A DNA stretch of 64,000 nucleotides from Isoetes taiwanensis. Lineage: Eukaryota; Streptophyta; Lycopodiopsida; Isoetales; Isoetaceae. Positions within the stretch are counted from its first letter, which is position 1, and the number at the start of each line of letters is the position of its first letter. The notes beneath the pieces are model-generated. The model did no database searches, was not told the origin of the DNA, and saw only the letters and a list, made by a program, of their open reading frames with translations. Both the position numbers and the translations under genes were made by a program. The stretch is taken from assembly GCA_021234155.1 (NCBI GenBank), contig JAJEKV010000410.1, positions 124,001-188,000 on the forward strand, read 5' to 3'. Shown here in pieces: positions 34,794 through 52,187 of this stretch.

Positions 34794-37700
34794 TATAAAT
34801 ATGGTATTTCTTCCTTTCTACATTGCATTTGAATCATGAGCAAAAGCAAGCCCGAGGGGCTCACAATAAGGGGGCCAGACTAGGGCCGACTTTGACAGAA
34901 AAGTTCTTTAGGAGGAAAAGCTAAATGGGCTGGATCCCAAGAGAGCCAAGAGTGACCCTGGCATCAAGAAGTGTATACCAGGTTTTAAACCATGCAGCAG
35001 GATCTCAAAGGGTGTTGAGATTTCTACTAGCAACTTGGATCTAATGCCCTGTCCAATTCTATTGAAGATGACGACTCTGAGGAGGACGTACAGCAAATCA
35101 GGTCTCCCTTTATAATTTGTGTTTATATTTTTACAACATTGAGTTTAAGTCTCCGCTTTGAATGCTCTCAAATTTTTCGGATTAGTAAAGAATACAAGAA
35201 TATATACTGTATAACTAAGCAGAGGCCGTTTTTGCTTAGTTGCTCTTTATTTCTGAATTACTATTTGTGTTTCGAATATTTTCGCTTATTTCTCGCTTTT
35301 TTATTATTGCTTAATCTTATTAAGTATAAGCCTGATTCTAGCATTTGCATTTCTAATTAACTTCGATTTCCCCCTCTATTTAGCTTAACTGTTTTCCCAG
35401 TCTATGTTACTTAAATTGTCCATGTTTCTCTCGCCTTCCACGGGCCTCAATGATGGTATTCACTATTTAAATTTCTAGCAAGATTTGTTTATCTTTGTCT
35501 CTCATCCACCTTTGGCTGCATGATGTTGTTATTTACCTAATAATCTAAGTGTCTTGAGATGGTAAGTTGAAGGGTTTAATAATGGCGAGGATTTTATTCA
35601 ACTTTGGAATGCATGCAATATACACTCTATTCCCCTTTAGTCCTTTGCCTTATGGGGCTGATAATGCATTCTGATCTGCCATGGTTTAATGTTATTGCAG
35701 CATGTAGCATTTACATAATTTGTAACATGATACATATGCCTGCTTTAGCATATTGTTTAGGTTGTTCCTGTTCAACTTATTAGTATAAATTTGGCATGCT
35801 CAGGTCCTGAACCTTGTAGTGCTATCAGTATTCTAAAAAGAATCTTCATATATATTTCAGCTGCTGCCTTGTGGTACCCCTGATCAGCCTAATTCCTTCT
35901 AATCTTTCAGTTTTGAACATGTTTTCTCTCCCTTAAAGGACCACTGTGGTAAATAAAGGTGATATGGTTCTGCCCTTATCTGGTCAACAATATTTCATGG
36001 TTGCATGTGTGCTTATTGTCTACGCTTTAACCTACTCCAGGTGGTCTAGGTTCCTCTTCCAGTCTAGGCTGCTGTGAATATTTTTATTATATGATCTGGT
36101 CAAGGTTACAACAGTATTTCCAATTCATTATTTGTCTTGCCATAGACTTGGTCTGATAGGGTATTATGTTGTGATTGGGCAATGGGCTGATCCGATTTTT
36201 GTAATCCTTTGTAAGCCATAAATATGACTAATTTGCTTCTTGGCATGGTTTGCATTCTGAACCAGCAAACAGATCTAACGCAGTGTATGTGCTTCTTGTT
36301 CTACTTAGATTTCCTTTTCTTGCATGACACCTCTCATTTTTAAGCGGTTTATCATGATGCCTTGTTTTGGTTGAGATCCTTGTGTATTTTATGTACTCTG
36401 AGGTTTAAATAATAACTCGAGACCTAGTTGGTAGTATAATTGCTAATATTAGTGGATCCGAGTTGGGATCCTTCAATGCTCATTAAATGAACTTATGGTA
36501 ATTCTCACACACATAAACCCGTATCAATATGTTTTTACGCCAAGTGGTTAAAGGTTAATACTTATTAATCCTGTTATGTTTTTGTTCAAGTTTTTCCAGC
36601 CTACACTCTTTGTGGCTTCTTAGGTCGCATTATTTTCTAACATCTGCCCCCCTAATTTAACACTAGTATGAGCAATTCTGTTTTAGTTAACAGTTTTCTC
36701 ACTTTTACTACGATTCTCTATTCTTAAGATTTAATCTAATTTGTGGGTAAAGGGCCGAAAGGCCAAGGTTGTTCACAGCTTACCTGCTAGCATATGCATT
36801 TTTACCCTTCTTAGGCTAACAAGTGCATTTTTGCTGCAGGTAACCGAACTACCTTCTCCCATGCTTGGTGATTTCTTTTCGCATGATGCTTTCATGTGGG
36901 CTTATGAACACATTTTTATGAAATCATTGGTTCAAACAATATACTGGGTAAGCCCTACTCCAGATTTTGCCTGAAATGTTTTTGCTGTACTATGAAAAAC
37001 ATATTTGAACAGCACTGTTAAATGATAGTTTCATAAGGAATATTTTCTCTATTTATTATCTATAAAATGCTGGCAGCTTTTTTCACTCCACATCCCTTCA
37101 GTTTTCTCTTTTTGTAAATTAAAATTGATATAGTATGGATTCTTAATAGAACCCTTATTTTTCATTTTTAGTCTTTGTTATAATAAACAGTGGATAGCTT
37201 TTACTGCGACGTAGGCTTGGCTTATGGCTTTTTTTTACGTGGCGTATACTATGCTTAAAATTGGGCTTAATCTTTGCATCAAATTGCTAAAGTTTTGCAT
37301 CAATTGCCTGCTGCCTGCCTTAGGCTGTATTAAATGCATCAAGACAAAGGTTACTTCTGTGCTGAATTAAAGTCTTTTGGATATTTTTTCCATTCATGTT
37401 TACTTTCCTAGTACCTTACCAGACATTTATTAAGGGATAAGTTGTTGGTCACTATTGTTTCCTTCTGCTTTTTTAACTGAATGTACTATGCACACTGCAT
37501 TATTTATGTGTGGCTACCTACTAAACAGTTCAGGCATTTGTCTCGTACAAAATATTGTTGGAATTAGCTCTGAAGGTTACTATGGTTTCTTCTACTTATT
37601 TGTCTAAATCTTACTCAGTACGCTGCTTTTTTAAGGTTATAGTACCAGCCTAATGGTTCAAGCATAATGGTTCAGGCATAATGGTTTAGGCATGTGTCTT

Positions 37701-40256
37701 GTACAAAATATAGTGGCATTGAACTCAAGAGGCAACCTTAGGTTGTAATTTTTGTTTATTAAAAGGTGATGCACTTGAGCATTATTTGGTTTTTATAAAG
37801 TCTCTAAGGCCTCCCCTTTTGGGGTCTGATAAGTCCAGTCTTCCTTTTAGTTAGCAAGGTTGAACTTGGATGTCTTGACAAGTCTTAGGGTTTGTTCAGG
37901 CTAGTATATATACCCGATTTCAGATCTCTGGTTTTACCGGAGTGGGCCTTAGAGATAATCTGTCTTTCATCTCATGACTTCTTCATTTCCACTCTTAGGA
38001 TGCTTAAATTTATATAGTACTATATTAACTCTTCTTACATATTTTATAGCGGGGATACTTCTACCAAATACATAAGTTTCTACATTGCTTATGGCAGCCA
38101 ACAGGCAAATTGTCAGAACACTTTGTGGATAACGGATTAAGAGCATACCTATGGAATCTCTAAGTCTGGATATAAGGTCTTTGGGAATTCCACCTAACAG
38201 AGTTGTTCAAATTGCTTTATTACATCAAGACTCAAAATTACATTTCTTACTCATTCCAAGAATTACATGCTGTTGAAAGGTGAGATCTATGCCATATTGT
38301 TTCGCATCGTTTTTTGGATTCAATATAATTATAAAAGTAAAAAATAAGGATTATTATCATGTGCTGCTTATTTACATTGTGCATAATTTTACTCTGGCCC
38401 AGTGCCAAATCCAAATTTACTGGGTTATTTCCCAAATATCTCTACTGGCCACAGCGCCAAATTTACTAGGATTGAACAATTTTGAACTCACAAAAACAAG
38501 AGTATCTTCAAAGGAGGATATGTGGCAAAAGTTCTCAAGATCTTTCATGATGGGATTTTCCCTGAGCTCAAAGTTTGATGAAAATATTCGAGCTTTACAT
38601 ACTCTGGTAATTTACTTTGCGTAACATTTGGTTTTGAAATTCAATTCATCAACTGAATTAGTTGGCAGGGGGGTCCCTATGGCATAGGGACCCTCCCGTC
38701 CTTATGCATTATATGGGACCTATCTCTGCCTTCCGGTAGGAGGCAGGCATATATAAATATAAGCTTAGTTTAGGGCTAATCTTTGTTATGACTGAGAATT
38801 GGGCCTCTTCTGTGCATAGAATGCTAAACTGTTTGCTGGACTGTTGCAAAGGCATATTTCCTTCTTTGATCTATACATATTAACACTATGTCACCAAAAA
38901 GCAATGGATGGAGAATGGGAAGATTAACTTGTTTTGCTAACATTTTGACCTTTTCATATAGCAACAATAGGAACGTTATCAGAAAGAACGCAATTTCATT
39001 TTACCATTTTGTCTATTCTAGACTTCTAGATTATTTGCTCTTTATTTGTCTTGGACTTGAAATTTATTTTCCAATGTTAGATTCCAAATTTGACTTATTG
39101 GGCCCGGTAGAACCCGAGTTATGAAATTGTCTCACCATGATCATACCGCCAGAACCTAAGTTGCCCCGATATAATGGACATACAAGTTTTCTTTAGATTG
39201 ACTTATAAGGTGACATGGGACAAAGAATCAGTGGATTGATAATGAGGATACTAACCAGCTTTGTTAATATGTGATCTTTGCATATGGCAACGTTGGCATA
39301 CGAAACTGGCAGATCTCTCAGTGTTTTCAAATACAACTATTATTGCTTGGACTCTGTCTATAGGACCATGGGGTAAGTTTTACTGCTTTGCGGGGTATTC
39401 TATGGACCTGTTGAAAGCATTGGTGACTATAATATGGCACTCCCATACATTTCTTTTAGCTCAAAAATATATTGTAGCTATGGACATATGAAAGGATAAC
39501 TTATGAACCCGAAGGCTGGCACTGATATTAAATTTGTTAATGCTTTAACTTATTTTAAATTCTATCATCCAAATGACAAGATATTAGTTACATATGTGGT
39601 TAAACGTATTACTACGGTTAAAGGAATGGTATTATGGTCACATTGGTTACAACTTGGTGTGTAGCTTGTGTTATTTGTTTTAACAAGTTGATATAGTATG
39701 GACATGATACATTTATATGCTTAAAACTGCATGGATTCATGGAGGGATAGGCATTAATTGTGGGCTAGTAATAACCACCATAAATTTGTTGAACTAATTT
39801 TCATAGGCATTTTCGATGCCATAACATATAGAATAATATATTTAGTATCGTTAAAATGCTGACTGGGAGCATGACATGGAATATGGACTTTACCAATCGA
39901 GCAAATGCCAGCTTACTATATGGTGACGAAACCCTAGCACAAAGGCAAAACCCTAACACAAGGGCAAAACCTACACCGTGATATGACTTCCGGCAAGCGA
40001 CGGCGCTGGATCGTGGCTTGATCTGGAACAAATTGCTCTGTTGATAATCATGATATGCAAACTGGTTGCTTACGTGTTCAAAATGACAGTCGGATTCGGA
40101 TTCAGGTAACTAATCTCATGCTTTGTTTTAATCGATCTTGTAATCCATGCACAGGTAACTAACGGCAAGCACTACTCTAATCTCTCTGTTAGATAATAAA
40201 CACAGATTATGAGCTTTGATCTAAGCAATGCGATTTGCATTAGGCAGAGACAAGTC
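34794..40256 (+). repeat. Array unit B
   Basis: TATA (34794-34801) to the next TATA, 5463 bp. It appears the cleanest copy in 35800-37500. Confidence 0.85.
34836..38163 (+). pseudogene. Array gene, unit B
   Basis: Same structure as unit A: ATG at 34836, exon 1 to about 35101 ending in an acidic DDDSEEDVQQI segment at a CAG|GT border, exon 2 at 36840-36947, terminal exon at 38050-38163. Exons 2 and 3 give the same 73-residue C-terminal sequence as unit A with no difference. The shared stop after about 30 codons of exon 1 also appears here, so it predates the A/B/C amplification. A start inside the long first intron cannot be excluded. Family unknown. Confidence 0.5.
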
Positions 40257-44165
<3,909 letters not shown>

Positions 44166-46204
44166 ATATAAATTGCCTATCGATACTGCACTCTAATTTG
44201 GTGAAATGATAAAAGTTTTTAGCAAAATGAGATAACTATTTCCAAACAACCGATTTAATGGTTTCCAAACAGGTTGAAGCATTGTTAATTTGGCAGATAT
44301 TGCCCTCATTGAACCATATTTGTTATCCGAACATGTGCCATGTATTTGTTAACAAAGGGCAAGCATCTAAATCAAAAACACAAGACCGCAAATTATAAAA
44401 GTTTTATACTGATCAGATTTTTATGCATGCTGTTGCTGGCCCCTCTATCTTGCACCTTTATCTTCTACCACTAATGCGTCATTTTTACCACTAGCGCGTC
44501 ATTTTTTTATCATTTATTAAAAAAATATTATGCGTGTATTGAGTTAAGCAAATGCATCGGTGAGTCTTTGATCCGAACTGCCATGATATCTCACAACACG
44601 TGAGACAACTCATCTCAAAGTGGGTTCGTATAATCGAATTAAATACCGCCTCAAAATGCAATAATTTGCAGACTCTAAATCCACTCCATTGCATATTTCA
44701 ACACAGGTGAGATCTCTGGCCACTAAAATGCCAATTCGCCGGGCATAGTGTTATTTGCCATCTAATAAATGAGAACAAAAAGAAATAAGAAATAGACGTT
44801 CTATGTATTAGACTCAGTCTTAGAGGATTTCTCAGAGACAACATGTATATCTTGATGTGCCAACATCTATGGAAGCCGCCTCCATCCTTCGATGGAATAA
44901 GTACCTTTATGCCTTAAATTCCTTCAACTCTCGATAGTTCCACATAGAATTGTCTCGTGATGTATCATCGTGATTTGGCAAATAAAAAACGACCATTTGC
45001 AAGTCTTTAATATATGTTGGGCATATCTCAAATATATGTTGGACAGTGGTTGGGCATATATTGGACATATGTTGGGCAAAAATGTTGGAAATATGTTGGA
45101 GACAAATGTTACACAATCTTCATTATATGTTAGCGGACCTAGATGGCCTTGAAGCAAAGACGGGATGCCGAAGGTGCAAATTCGGCATTAGATAACTTGA
45201 GAAATCTGATTGCGAGCTCGCCATTATGCTTCGTCCCCTACCGAGCAACAGAGACATCGAACATGTCGGCATTTAATTTCCTCATTTATTTCAATGACTT
45301 TTATTCAATGAATGAGATCAAATCTTAAAATTAAACGGCTTGAATGTGGCCACCTTAAAATGTTTTAACGTACGTATCACTAAGATGTAAACAATGATAC
45401 ATTCTTCAATGCGGTTAATATCAAGACCTATAGATTATGCTAAAAGAAGCTATAACCATAAACATGACATCTCAACATCAGAACTCAAATCACAAAACTC
45501 CTTGATGTAGCCAAGGAGTTTCTTGCTACTGTCTTTCAAGAACACCCTATGCCGATGGAACTATTATTGTAGTTCGATAAGTGTTGCATGGAGTTGGTTC
45601 ACACTTATTCCAATAAGTAGCAAAGCAAGAGCCTTCCAGTGTTTAGAGAAGCCAACATAATGAGCATGCTATGTCACAAATAAACAATTAATACCAAAGT
45701 TTAATGTTTAACTGTTTTTTTTTCATTCAAAGAACCACCCAAAAAATGCATGCATTTTTCAAACCAAGCAACTAATACATAAGGCATCCACTTTAGTTTC
45801 GCTTCTGTGATGTTTCTTGCTCCAATCGCTTGAGCTTTCAAACAATGCCTACAACAAAATTCCAAGGAGGATGCTACATATCCAAAACACCGCCTTGGTA
45901 AATGAAGGACCCTTCTATTGAAAGGAATTGAAGCCAACTGCTTCATGCCCAACCATAGCCATAGCCAAATTCTTCCAGTGCCAAATGCATTTTGTTTTTC
46001 CAACTACATGATTAATCTGCAAACTTCAGCGCCATTATTTCAAATGAAAGTTAAAGTTTGCATAGAATCTAAACCTCCACCATGAAGAAACCAAAATTTG
46101 TGTCCGAATTATATTCATCAAAGGGCTTGTTCCCTTACAGATTATAGCTTCTGAATCATGTTCACTGTTTGCAAAAAGAAAGAAAAAGCTGGGTAGAACC
46201 ATTG

Positions 46205-47680
46205 CTAGAAATTATAGAGGCATCTTTTTTATCCATCACTTGTAGGTTCTTCAAGATTCTCAATTAGACTCTATATGTTGGTATATCTCATGCATCAAGA
46301 TTTAAATTTGAGGCCTGACATTTGAGATGTGAACATTCCCTCACATTAAGATCCAATTAGCTTTATCATGATCTTCAAAGCTTTATCATGATCTTCAAAG
46401 CTTTCTTCAAAGCTTATGAATATTTTCCTTTAAATCCCCTTTCTATGAAGATCTCCTATGATTTTAATAGAATTCCACTAGGTTTCTTGAGTACTTCTTT
46501 GGCTCCCCAAGAATTGTACAAAGTTTATCATAGTTGATTGTATTTAGGGACCATGTAAAGTTAAGTGCATCTATACTGGGCAACCTTGTTGAAACCTTGT
46601 TAAAGCCAACAACTTTAAACGAACGACCAAACATTTCTCCTGTACTTAGGGACGATGTGAAGTTAAGATGTCTATCTATACTGGGCAACTTTGTCGAACC
46701 TCATTGAAATTTTGTTGAAACCAACAATTTTAAACAAACGGCCAAACATTTCTCCTAGAATGTCCAAAGAATGAAAAGAAGTCGTACTCTGTGCACATTC
46801 AATGTGGCCAAGTGCTTGAATAAACTATAATTTTTGCTCGAATACAAACTTGCTACTTGTTCCCTGTATCCTTGTCAGTGCTGCAACAGTATTTGCTACA
46901 ACCATTGAACTGCTATCAGAAATCAAATCCTACCTGTCTTCAGCCAATTCGGCATTAATGTGATCCAACTTTGGAACACACGTAGCTGTTTTACGAACAT
47001 ATGAAGCTTCATCCTGTTTTTACAGGAATCAACCACAAGTAAAAACGAACCGGGTACAAAGATAGTAATTTTGTCTACCGAATGCACCTAGAGCTCTCAG
47101 AACCGCAACAAAGCTATCCAAGTCATAGAAACACCGGCCAAGACTTAAAACACATCGAAGTTGTCTCAATTTTAGCCAAAGATAAAGCAAATACAACTGG
47201 ATCAAACAAGTCAAAGAAGGATCGATAAGAAAACAAAGACCTTTCATGCATGCATTGGTGCATTCTCACCTGTCATTCCAAGGTGCGGATAGCATGCAAT
47301 TCATCATTTTCTCGAATCTAACAATACAAATGAATTTAAAATTTCATGAAAGAAAATTACAATGCAATGTCAAGGCCTAAAAGCCCTATTGCTCCTCGCA
47401 AGAATTACCTACTTAAATGTCTTTGCAGCCTAAAGGATAGAAACTCACATCATCATTAGAGACTCACACCGCCATTGGAAAACAAAGAGGCCTATCATTC
47501 TTCATATCCGATCTTTGTATCACATTAGACTGCTCAATCTAGATCTTACCAAAGAAATTGGCAAGAGCCGGCAGATTTGCAGTCAATCTACAATACGTCT
47601 TTGGCATATGAAAGCTCCGGTTCAAACCCAACCGAATTTTGACATCAGCCCTATAAGCATACATTGAATAAATCAACTCA
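46205..47680. other. Non-coding interval with short tandem repeats
   Basis: Contains a 21-bp repeat of CTTTATCATGATCTTCAAAG (46360-46415) and a diverged duplication of about 102 bp (46543-46760; TTTAGGGACSATGTRAAGTTAAG ... CCAAACATTTCTCCT). Downstream exons of the adjacent SH3P gene may lie here but I could not find them. Confidence 0.5.
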
Positions 47681-47685
47681 AATAC

Positions 47686-48294
47686 CAGCACTATGACTCC
47701 CTGCATTGCCATAACATATTCCAGCTTTGGCAAGAGCACCGTTGGCACCAGAACTTTCGGTTGCATATTTTCGGCAGTCCTCAGCAAGCTTTGTTCCTGA
47801 CATCAGTTTATATACTTTCGCTCACAACACATAACAAGTGCGGAGATTATTGCAAAAATACCAACTTCAAGTTGTTTTGAGCTTGTTGTTATAAGACCTT
47901 CAACTCCTTTCCTCTGAAAGTGCTGCAAAACCGAGACAAATAATTTATTATTCCAACATTTTGGTCATTATCTTAGAGAACCAAATTAACACTTTATAAA
48001 ACATCAAGCATTCTCAGATATCGGACCTGCCCCGGGCCGGGTAGAGTTAAATAATCTTTCAAGTTGTTCATACCTTTGAAGCTCTGCCTCGTTAGTGACT
48101 ATAACATCATTCCCTTGAGGCCCTTCATGTCCTTTGAACTTCAAAACAACCTATCATCCTATACTTTCTTTAGGAACAGCATGGAACAATAAAACAAAGC
48201 ATCAGAAGAGGAACATGGCAAATAAATATACCTGCTGTTGTTGCTTAGCAACTTGTTCACGAAGTTTATTGGCTTGTTTCCTGAATCTCTCCAT
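47686..48294 (-). CDS. SH3P-type BAR domain protein, first four exons
   Basis: Plant SH3P proteins have an N-terminal BAR-type membrane-binding domain and a C-terminal SH3 domain, and act in clathrin-related vesicle traffic and autophagy. Four minus-strand exons match the BAR N-terminus in order. Exon 1 (48294-48232) reads MERFRKQANKLREQVAKQQQ. Exon 2 (48150-48027) reads LKFKGHEGPQGNDVIVTNEA then ELQRYEQLERLFNSTR. Exon 3 (47922-47862) reads HFQRKGVEGLITTSSKQLEV. Exon 4 (47796-47686) reads GTKLAEDCRKYATESSGANG. Introns are short with GT-AG borders. The exon 2/3 phase is off by one at a CCGGCCCGGGGCAG border, a likely consensus error. The rest of the BAR domain and the SH3 domain were not found downstream, so the gene is partial or its later exons are unreadable. 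Confidence 0.75.
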
Positions 48295-49090
48295 ATTAAG
48301 CTCATGGAAGGACATCCGTAGGACCAAATCTTTCCCTTAAACTGCTTCCTTGAATGATGGCAGCATTGTTATCACCATCTTTTAATTTCATGGCTTTAGC
48401 TCCGTTTGCTGCTCTCCCAAATGACCGGAAATTTGTCACCACATGTATATAAGAAAGATATCTCACCAATATCTTTGGTCTTCAAACAGATCAAGTTGCA
48501 CAGTTCCCCTTTGTTGACACAGAAAATTTGCAAAGCCATTCCTTGTTAAATTTTTAATGAACTAAAGGCTATACCCAAAACATATTGAAGGCATGAGGAA
48601 GGCTTGAATCAATCTCGATAACATCTTGAACCCATATTGTCGTTTTTCGTTGAAAGGAGATGTGGACCCAACCCGTAAATATTCTAAGCCAATTTTAAAC
48701 ACAATATAAAAATAAACTCTAAGCCGACAAGCTATTCTGAAGAAGTTTTAGACACAATCGTTTTAGACATAAGGTTTGCACTTTATCTGCATGAGGATCA
48801 ATCCAAAGAGCAAAGACAAACCTTACTTCGGGCTCATTACTATAATAGCCTCGGTAGCATCGAGAAAAATGCCTCTTTTAAGCGTGCTATTCGTTCCAAC
48901 TTCCATGCTACATCTGAGGGCATACATATAAGGGCGTACCTTTTTATAAATCTAGAAATCCTTGATATTCGTACAACAATTTGCCAGACATCCTATATGA
49001 AAGTTCCAAAATGTCCTGATGCAACGATGTGACTTGGCAACTTATGTTGTGGGAAATACTTCCTGGAAAAGTTTGGAAATGAAGGTTAGG
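48295..49090. other. Interval upstream of the SH3P exons
   Basis: No coding region recognised. It would hold the SH3P promoter if the gene is complete at this end. Confidence 0.35.
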
Positions 49091-49094
49091 TACC

Positions 49095-49452
49095 CTTAGC
49101 AAATCAGTGGAATTGCACTGCAAAATGAAATACAAAAGCCTCTACTAATTTTCCTGACTTAGAAAGTCCATCAAGTGTACAAAATGATGTCCGGACCGGG
49201 AAAATTAATTTGGCACCTAATGCTCCCCGCAAGTCCCTCTTTAAAAAGCTCATAGGCTTGCTTATGCTTGCCTGCCTTGACATAAACTTCCATCACGCAA
49301 TTATATGTAAATGTAGTATGAACAAAACCAATCTCACCTGATGCCCACTCAAACAATGCAAAAGGAGAATCTGGATCGGCCATAGACCGCAACGCCTTGC
49401 CAAGACTATTGGGGTCTAGTCTTTCCCGACACTCTTTCATGGCATCTTCCAT
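49095..49452 (-). pseudogene. PPR protein fragment
   Basis: Pentatricopeptide-repeat proteins bind organelle RNA in plants and are usually long and intronless. A minus-strand ORF from 49452 encodes DPNSLGKALRSMADPDSPFA then FALFEWASGEIGFVHTTFTY, and a clear PPR motif, FTYNCVMEVYVKAGKHKQAY plus ELFKE. After GPDIILYT a stop interrupts. In the next frame the following bases read DGLSKSGKLVEAF, the helix-turn-helix of a second PPR motif, so a small indel breaks the gene at about 49170. No further motifs were found. With about two motifs it is far shorter than any functional family member. Confidence 0.7.
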
Positions 49453-51400
49453 GCTTAATCTTGATCATTGCGGCACCAACTCATATCTTTGTTTAAACTT
49501 TTAACAGATGGAATCCGAAAAGCTGTCTCCAGTATAAGCACATGTTTCCAAGCTGTAGAAGGGATATGTACAGACGTGTGCATTGCATATGAAACAGATG
49601 AAAGCGTTAAAAGGGAAGATCAATTACAAAACAAATGAAGCAAATGAAAAGGGAAGATCAAATATGAACTTACACAGATGACCCAAGGGAAAAGATGTTG
49701 CCATTAGTGTGCTGTCGTGATTGAAGCTGAGAATCCAAGGAACATAGCAAAAACACAACTGTGCCCTAAGCACCAAACTGTGGATCTACAACCAGAAAAC
49801 TGACCACATCTCCCTTACCATGGTACTAATTCATAGGTGTGGGCTTGAATAGGCAAGCCAGAGATCGAAATCCTTAGAAGGATCCAGTAGCAGAAACTAG
49901 AGTAAGCATCTGCTCCAACACCGCTGGCATGAGGCCCTGCTTGGGAAAAAAACAAACGGCATAAAGCCTAGCTTCAAAGGCTTCAGATACATTCGCATAC
50001 AAAAGACCCATCTTTGGGGTCTAAATGCATCAAGGCTGAAGATCTTGCAAAAGGTGCCGCATCAAGTTATCAAAGTCCCGCGGCAAGAGCATGCAGATCA
50101 TTAGAACTCAACTATTAAGGCCAATGAAATGCGTCTGACAAATTCTTGTAGCATTTATCATGCAGAAATGCGTCCAAATCTCTAAATATGTCACATTATC
50201 TGCCCCTTCTAAATATTATAAATGGAAAGTAGCCACTCAATGCAGATTACAAACTCGGGCCATCTTACCCGGGCGTGCTAGAGAAGACTTTGTAATGGTA
50301 AGCATCTAACCCGACGGACAAAGGCCATGTTTGCGGCATTGACCATGCAAAAAATGCGGCAGAGCTCTAAATAGGTCGCATTATAATCGCCTCTTAGAAT
50401 CTTAATGAAAAAGGCGGACAAATGCACATGTGAAATGGAAAGTGGCTACTTGAAGGCAACTTACTTGGGCCCTATTACCCGGTGTTCTACGAAGATTTTG
50501 GAGGAAGTGGCCACATTCAACTAATTGAGGAGAGTATTTTACATAATGCATCCACCTTCATGGCCATTCACAAACCGCCCTTGAATCACATCCAACTACA
50601 ACTAGCAATTTAGGGCGGGGCTAGATTCATAGATTAAAGCCCAACAACACTCAAAAAATATGCATCACACTAAATCAACCGGTCATAACTTAATATTCAA
50701 AGAAAACATGACTTCTAATAATCATGCATGCTAAAAACAGATGATCGGGTCGTGCCCCATAAATGGCACAACAACATCGAATGCCAAAGCCACAATTATT
50801 TTGAAATCTTAAAATGCAAAAGCAAATTATATCATAAAAAGCAATACGAATAAGAGCATTTGGTACTCCAAACACGGTATTCTAATTCAGCTTAAATCTT
50901 CCGGTAGACATTGCATCAAATGAGTGGATAATTGATCTCGCTCAAGACTTTAGCCATCACGGGTTCAAGCATATTTAAGGCAAAAAACTTCGGTATCGCC
51001 ACGGAAGGTCGCAGCACCCATCTTGAATGTCGGTTATCCGTTTAGGAAAAAACCTATAGGATCGATCCTGCTCTCGTGGTGCTCAGAACATGCAAAAACG
51101 GCTTGCGGCTCACAGACTTCATTGGTTGTTACAGCAAAAGATTCCCAGCAGTCATCTATTCCAGAATCTTCTAAGGAAGCCATGAGCAAAACCCGTCTGG
51201 ACAGCACAAACCTCCTCGAACTGCACAAACACCGATTGGGTCCCTCAAAATATTACAAAACCAATCGTATCTACAACCTCAACCCATCAAAGATTCTTTG
51301 CCAGAGCATACCCACAATCAAACGATTTTTTAACAGAGCATATTCACCAAGAATACACATCAAGGAGTGCAAAATGTAAAGATGAAAGAGGCTAATCCAT
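49453..51400. other. Non-coding interval
   Basis: No gene supported. A diverged duplication of about 185 bp (50160-50320 and 50345-50505: ATGCRKCMRAKCTCTAAATA...GTCRCATTAT...) is present. On the minus strand 51034-51228 is an ORF reading EDSGIDDCWESFAVTTNEVC of unknown origin, next to the LRR exon. Confidence 0.4.
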
Positions 51401-51402
51401 AC

Positions 51403-51590
51403 CAGGTGGAACCGTGCCTGTTAGATTGTTGCCATGCACCTCAAGAACCGTGATCTGATAGGACCGGTCAACATATTGGAACTTACATCCAAGTGCTTAA
51501 GATTGGTAAGGTTGCCCAAAGAAGCCGGAATAGTGCCGCAATCTTTGCCATTAAGCTTGTTACTGGCCAGAGATTTGAAGCGGCCGCGGC
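51403..51590 (-). pseudogene. Leucine-rich-repeat (receptor-like) protein exon
   Basis: Minus-strand translation gives LRR units of the plant receptor-kinase type: LASNKLNG, GTIPASLGNLTNLKHLDVSS, NMLTGPI and, one frame over, ITVLEVHGNNLTGTVPPG, followed by a CTG|GTATGG donor. The LxxLxxLxLSxNxLTGxIP pattern is diagnostic. Such proteins are usually plasma-membrane receptors or co-receptors. A frame slip at about 51455 and a KDCG insertion break the pattern, and the 5' border is a scrambled CCGCGGCCGC where a CTGCAG acceptor would be expected. No signal peptide, transmembrane segment or kinase domain was found nearby, so only a fragment is visible. Confidence 0.7.
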
Positions 51591-51877
51591 ATATCGAGCC
51601 AACATTCAAGAAAACAAGTAAAGAGAACCGAACAAACAGACCTATAAATGAAGGTATATATTTAGACAACACAACAATGTAGGAAACCTCTGTCAATGTG
51701 TGGCGCCAAAGCCAATCCGCCATAGCCTTCAACCATAGCCAATGAAAAAAATCACTCCAAGTTTGCTTGAAGAAGGCTCAAACTCCGTGACTGTTTTTCT
51801 TAAGGAGAGGCGGCCAATGTGGTCGGATTAGCTTTGGCGAGGGCTTCGGCTACTAGCGTATCAACAGGAATCACTTC

Positions 51878-52000
51878 TTCAATCGATGGTCCAGATGAAA
51901 TGCCTCAATTTCAAGGGCCAAGATTAAAAGCCCCAAAACTTCAATCGATGGTCGGATGAAATGCCCCGTTTCAAGGGTCGAGATTAAAAGCCCCAAATCG
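51878..52000. repeat. Tandem duplication of about 62 bp with AGATTAAAAGCCCC
   Basis: CAATCGATGGTC(CA)GATGAAATGCC...CAAGGGYCRAGATTAAAAGC is present twice (51880 and 51942). The copies differ by CCAG versus CG at one site. Confidence 0.75.
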
Positions 52001-52002
52001 GG

Positions 52003-52170
52003 GCTGCTTGGGGGTGATTCGAGGTGTCACCATCTGACCGTCCATCTCCAGAGATGGACGGCCGAGATCAATCTCTACCAAAAGGGTTTGCTTGGGGTGA
52101 TTCGAGGTGTCACCTTTTGGACCGTCCTCTCAGAGATGGACGGCCGAGATCAATCTCTACCGAAAGTTGG
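52003..52170. repeat. Tandem duplication of about 82 bp with palindrome
   Basis: Two copies of CTTGGGGGTGATTCGAGGTG...GACCGTCC...GAGATGGACGGCC...ATCAATCTCTACC. The first contains a perfect 11-bp palindrome arm pair CCGTCCATCTC/GAGATGGACGG (52038-52061). Confidence 0.75.
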
Positions 52171-52187
52171 TAGAGATTATATAGTTG

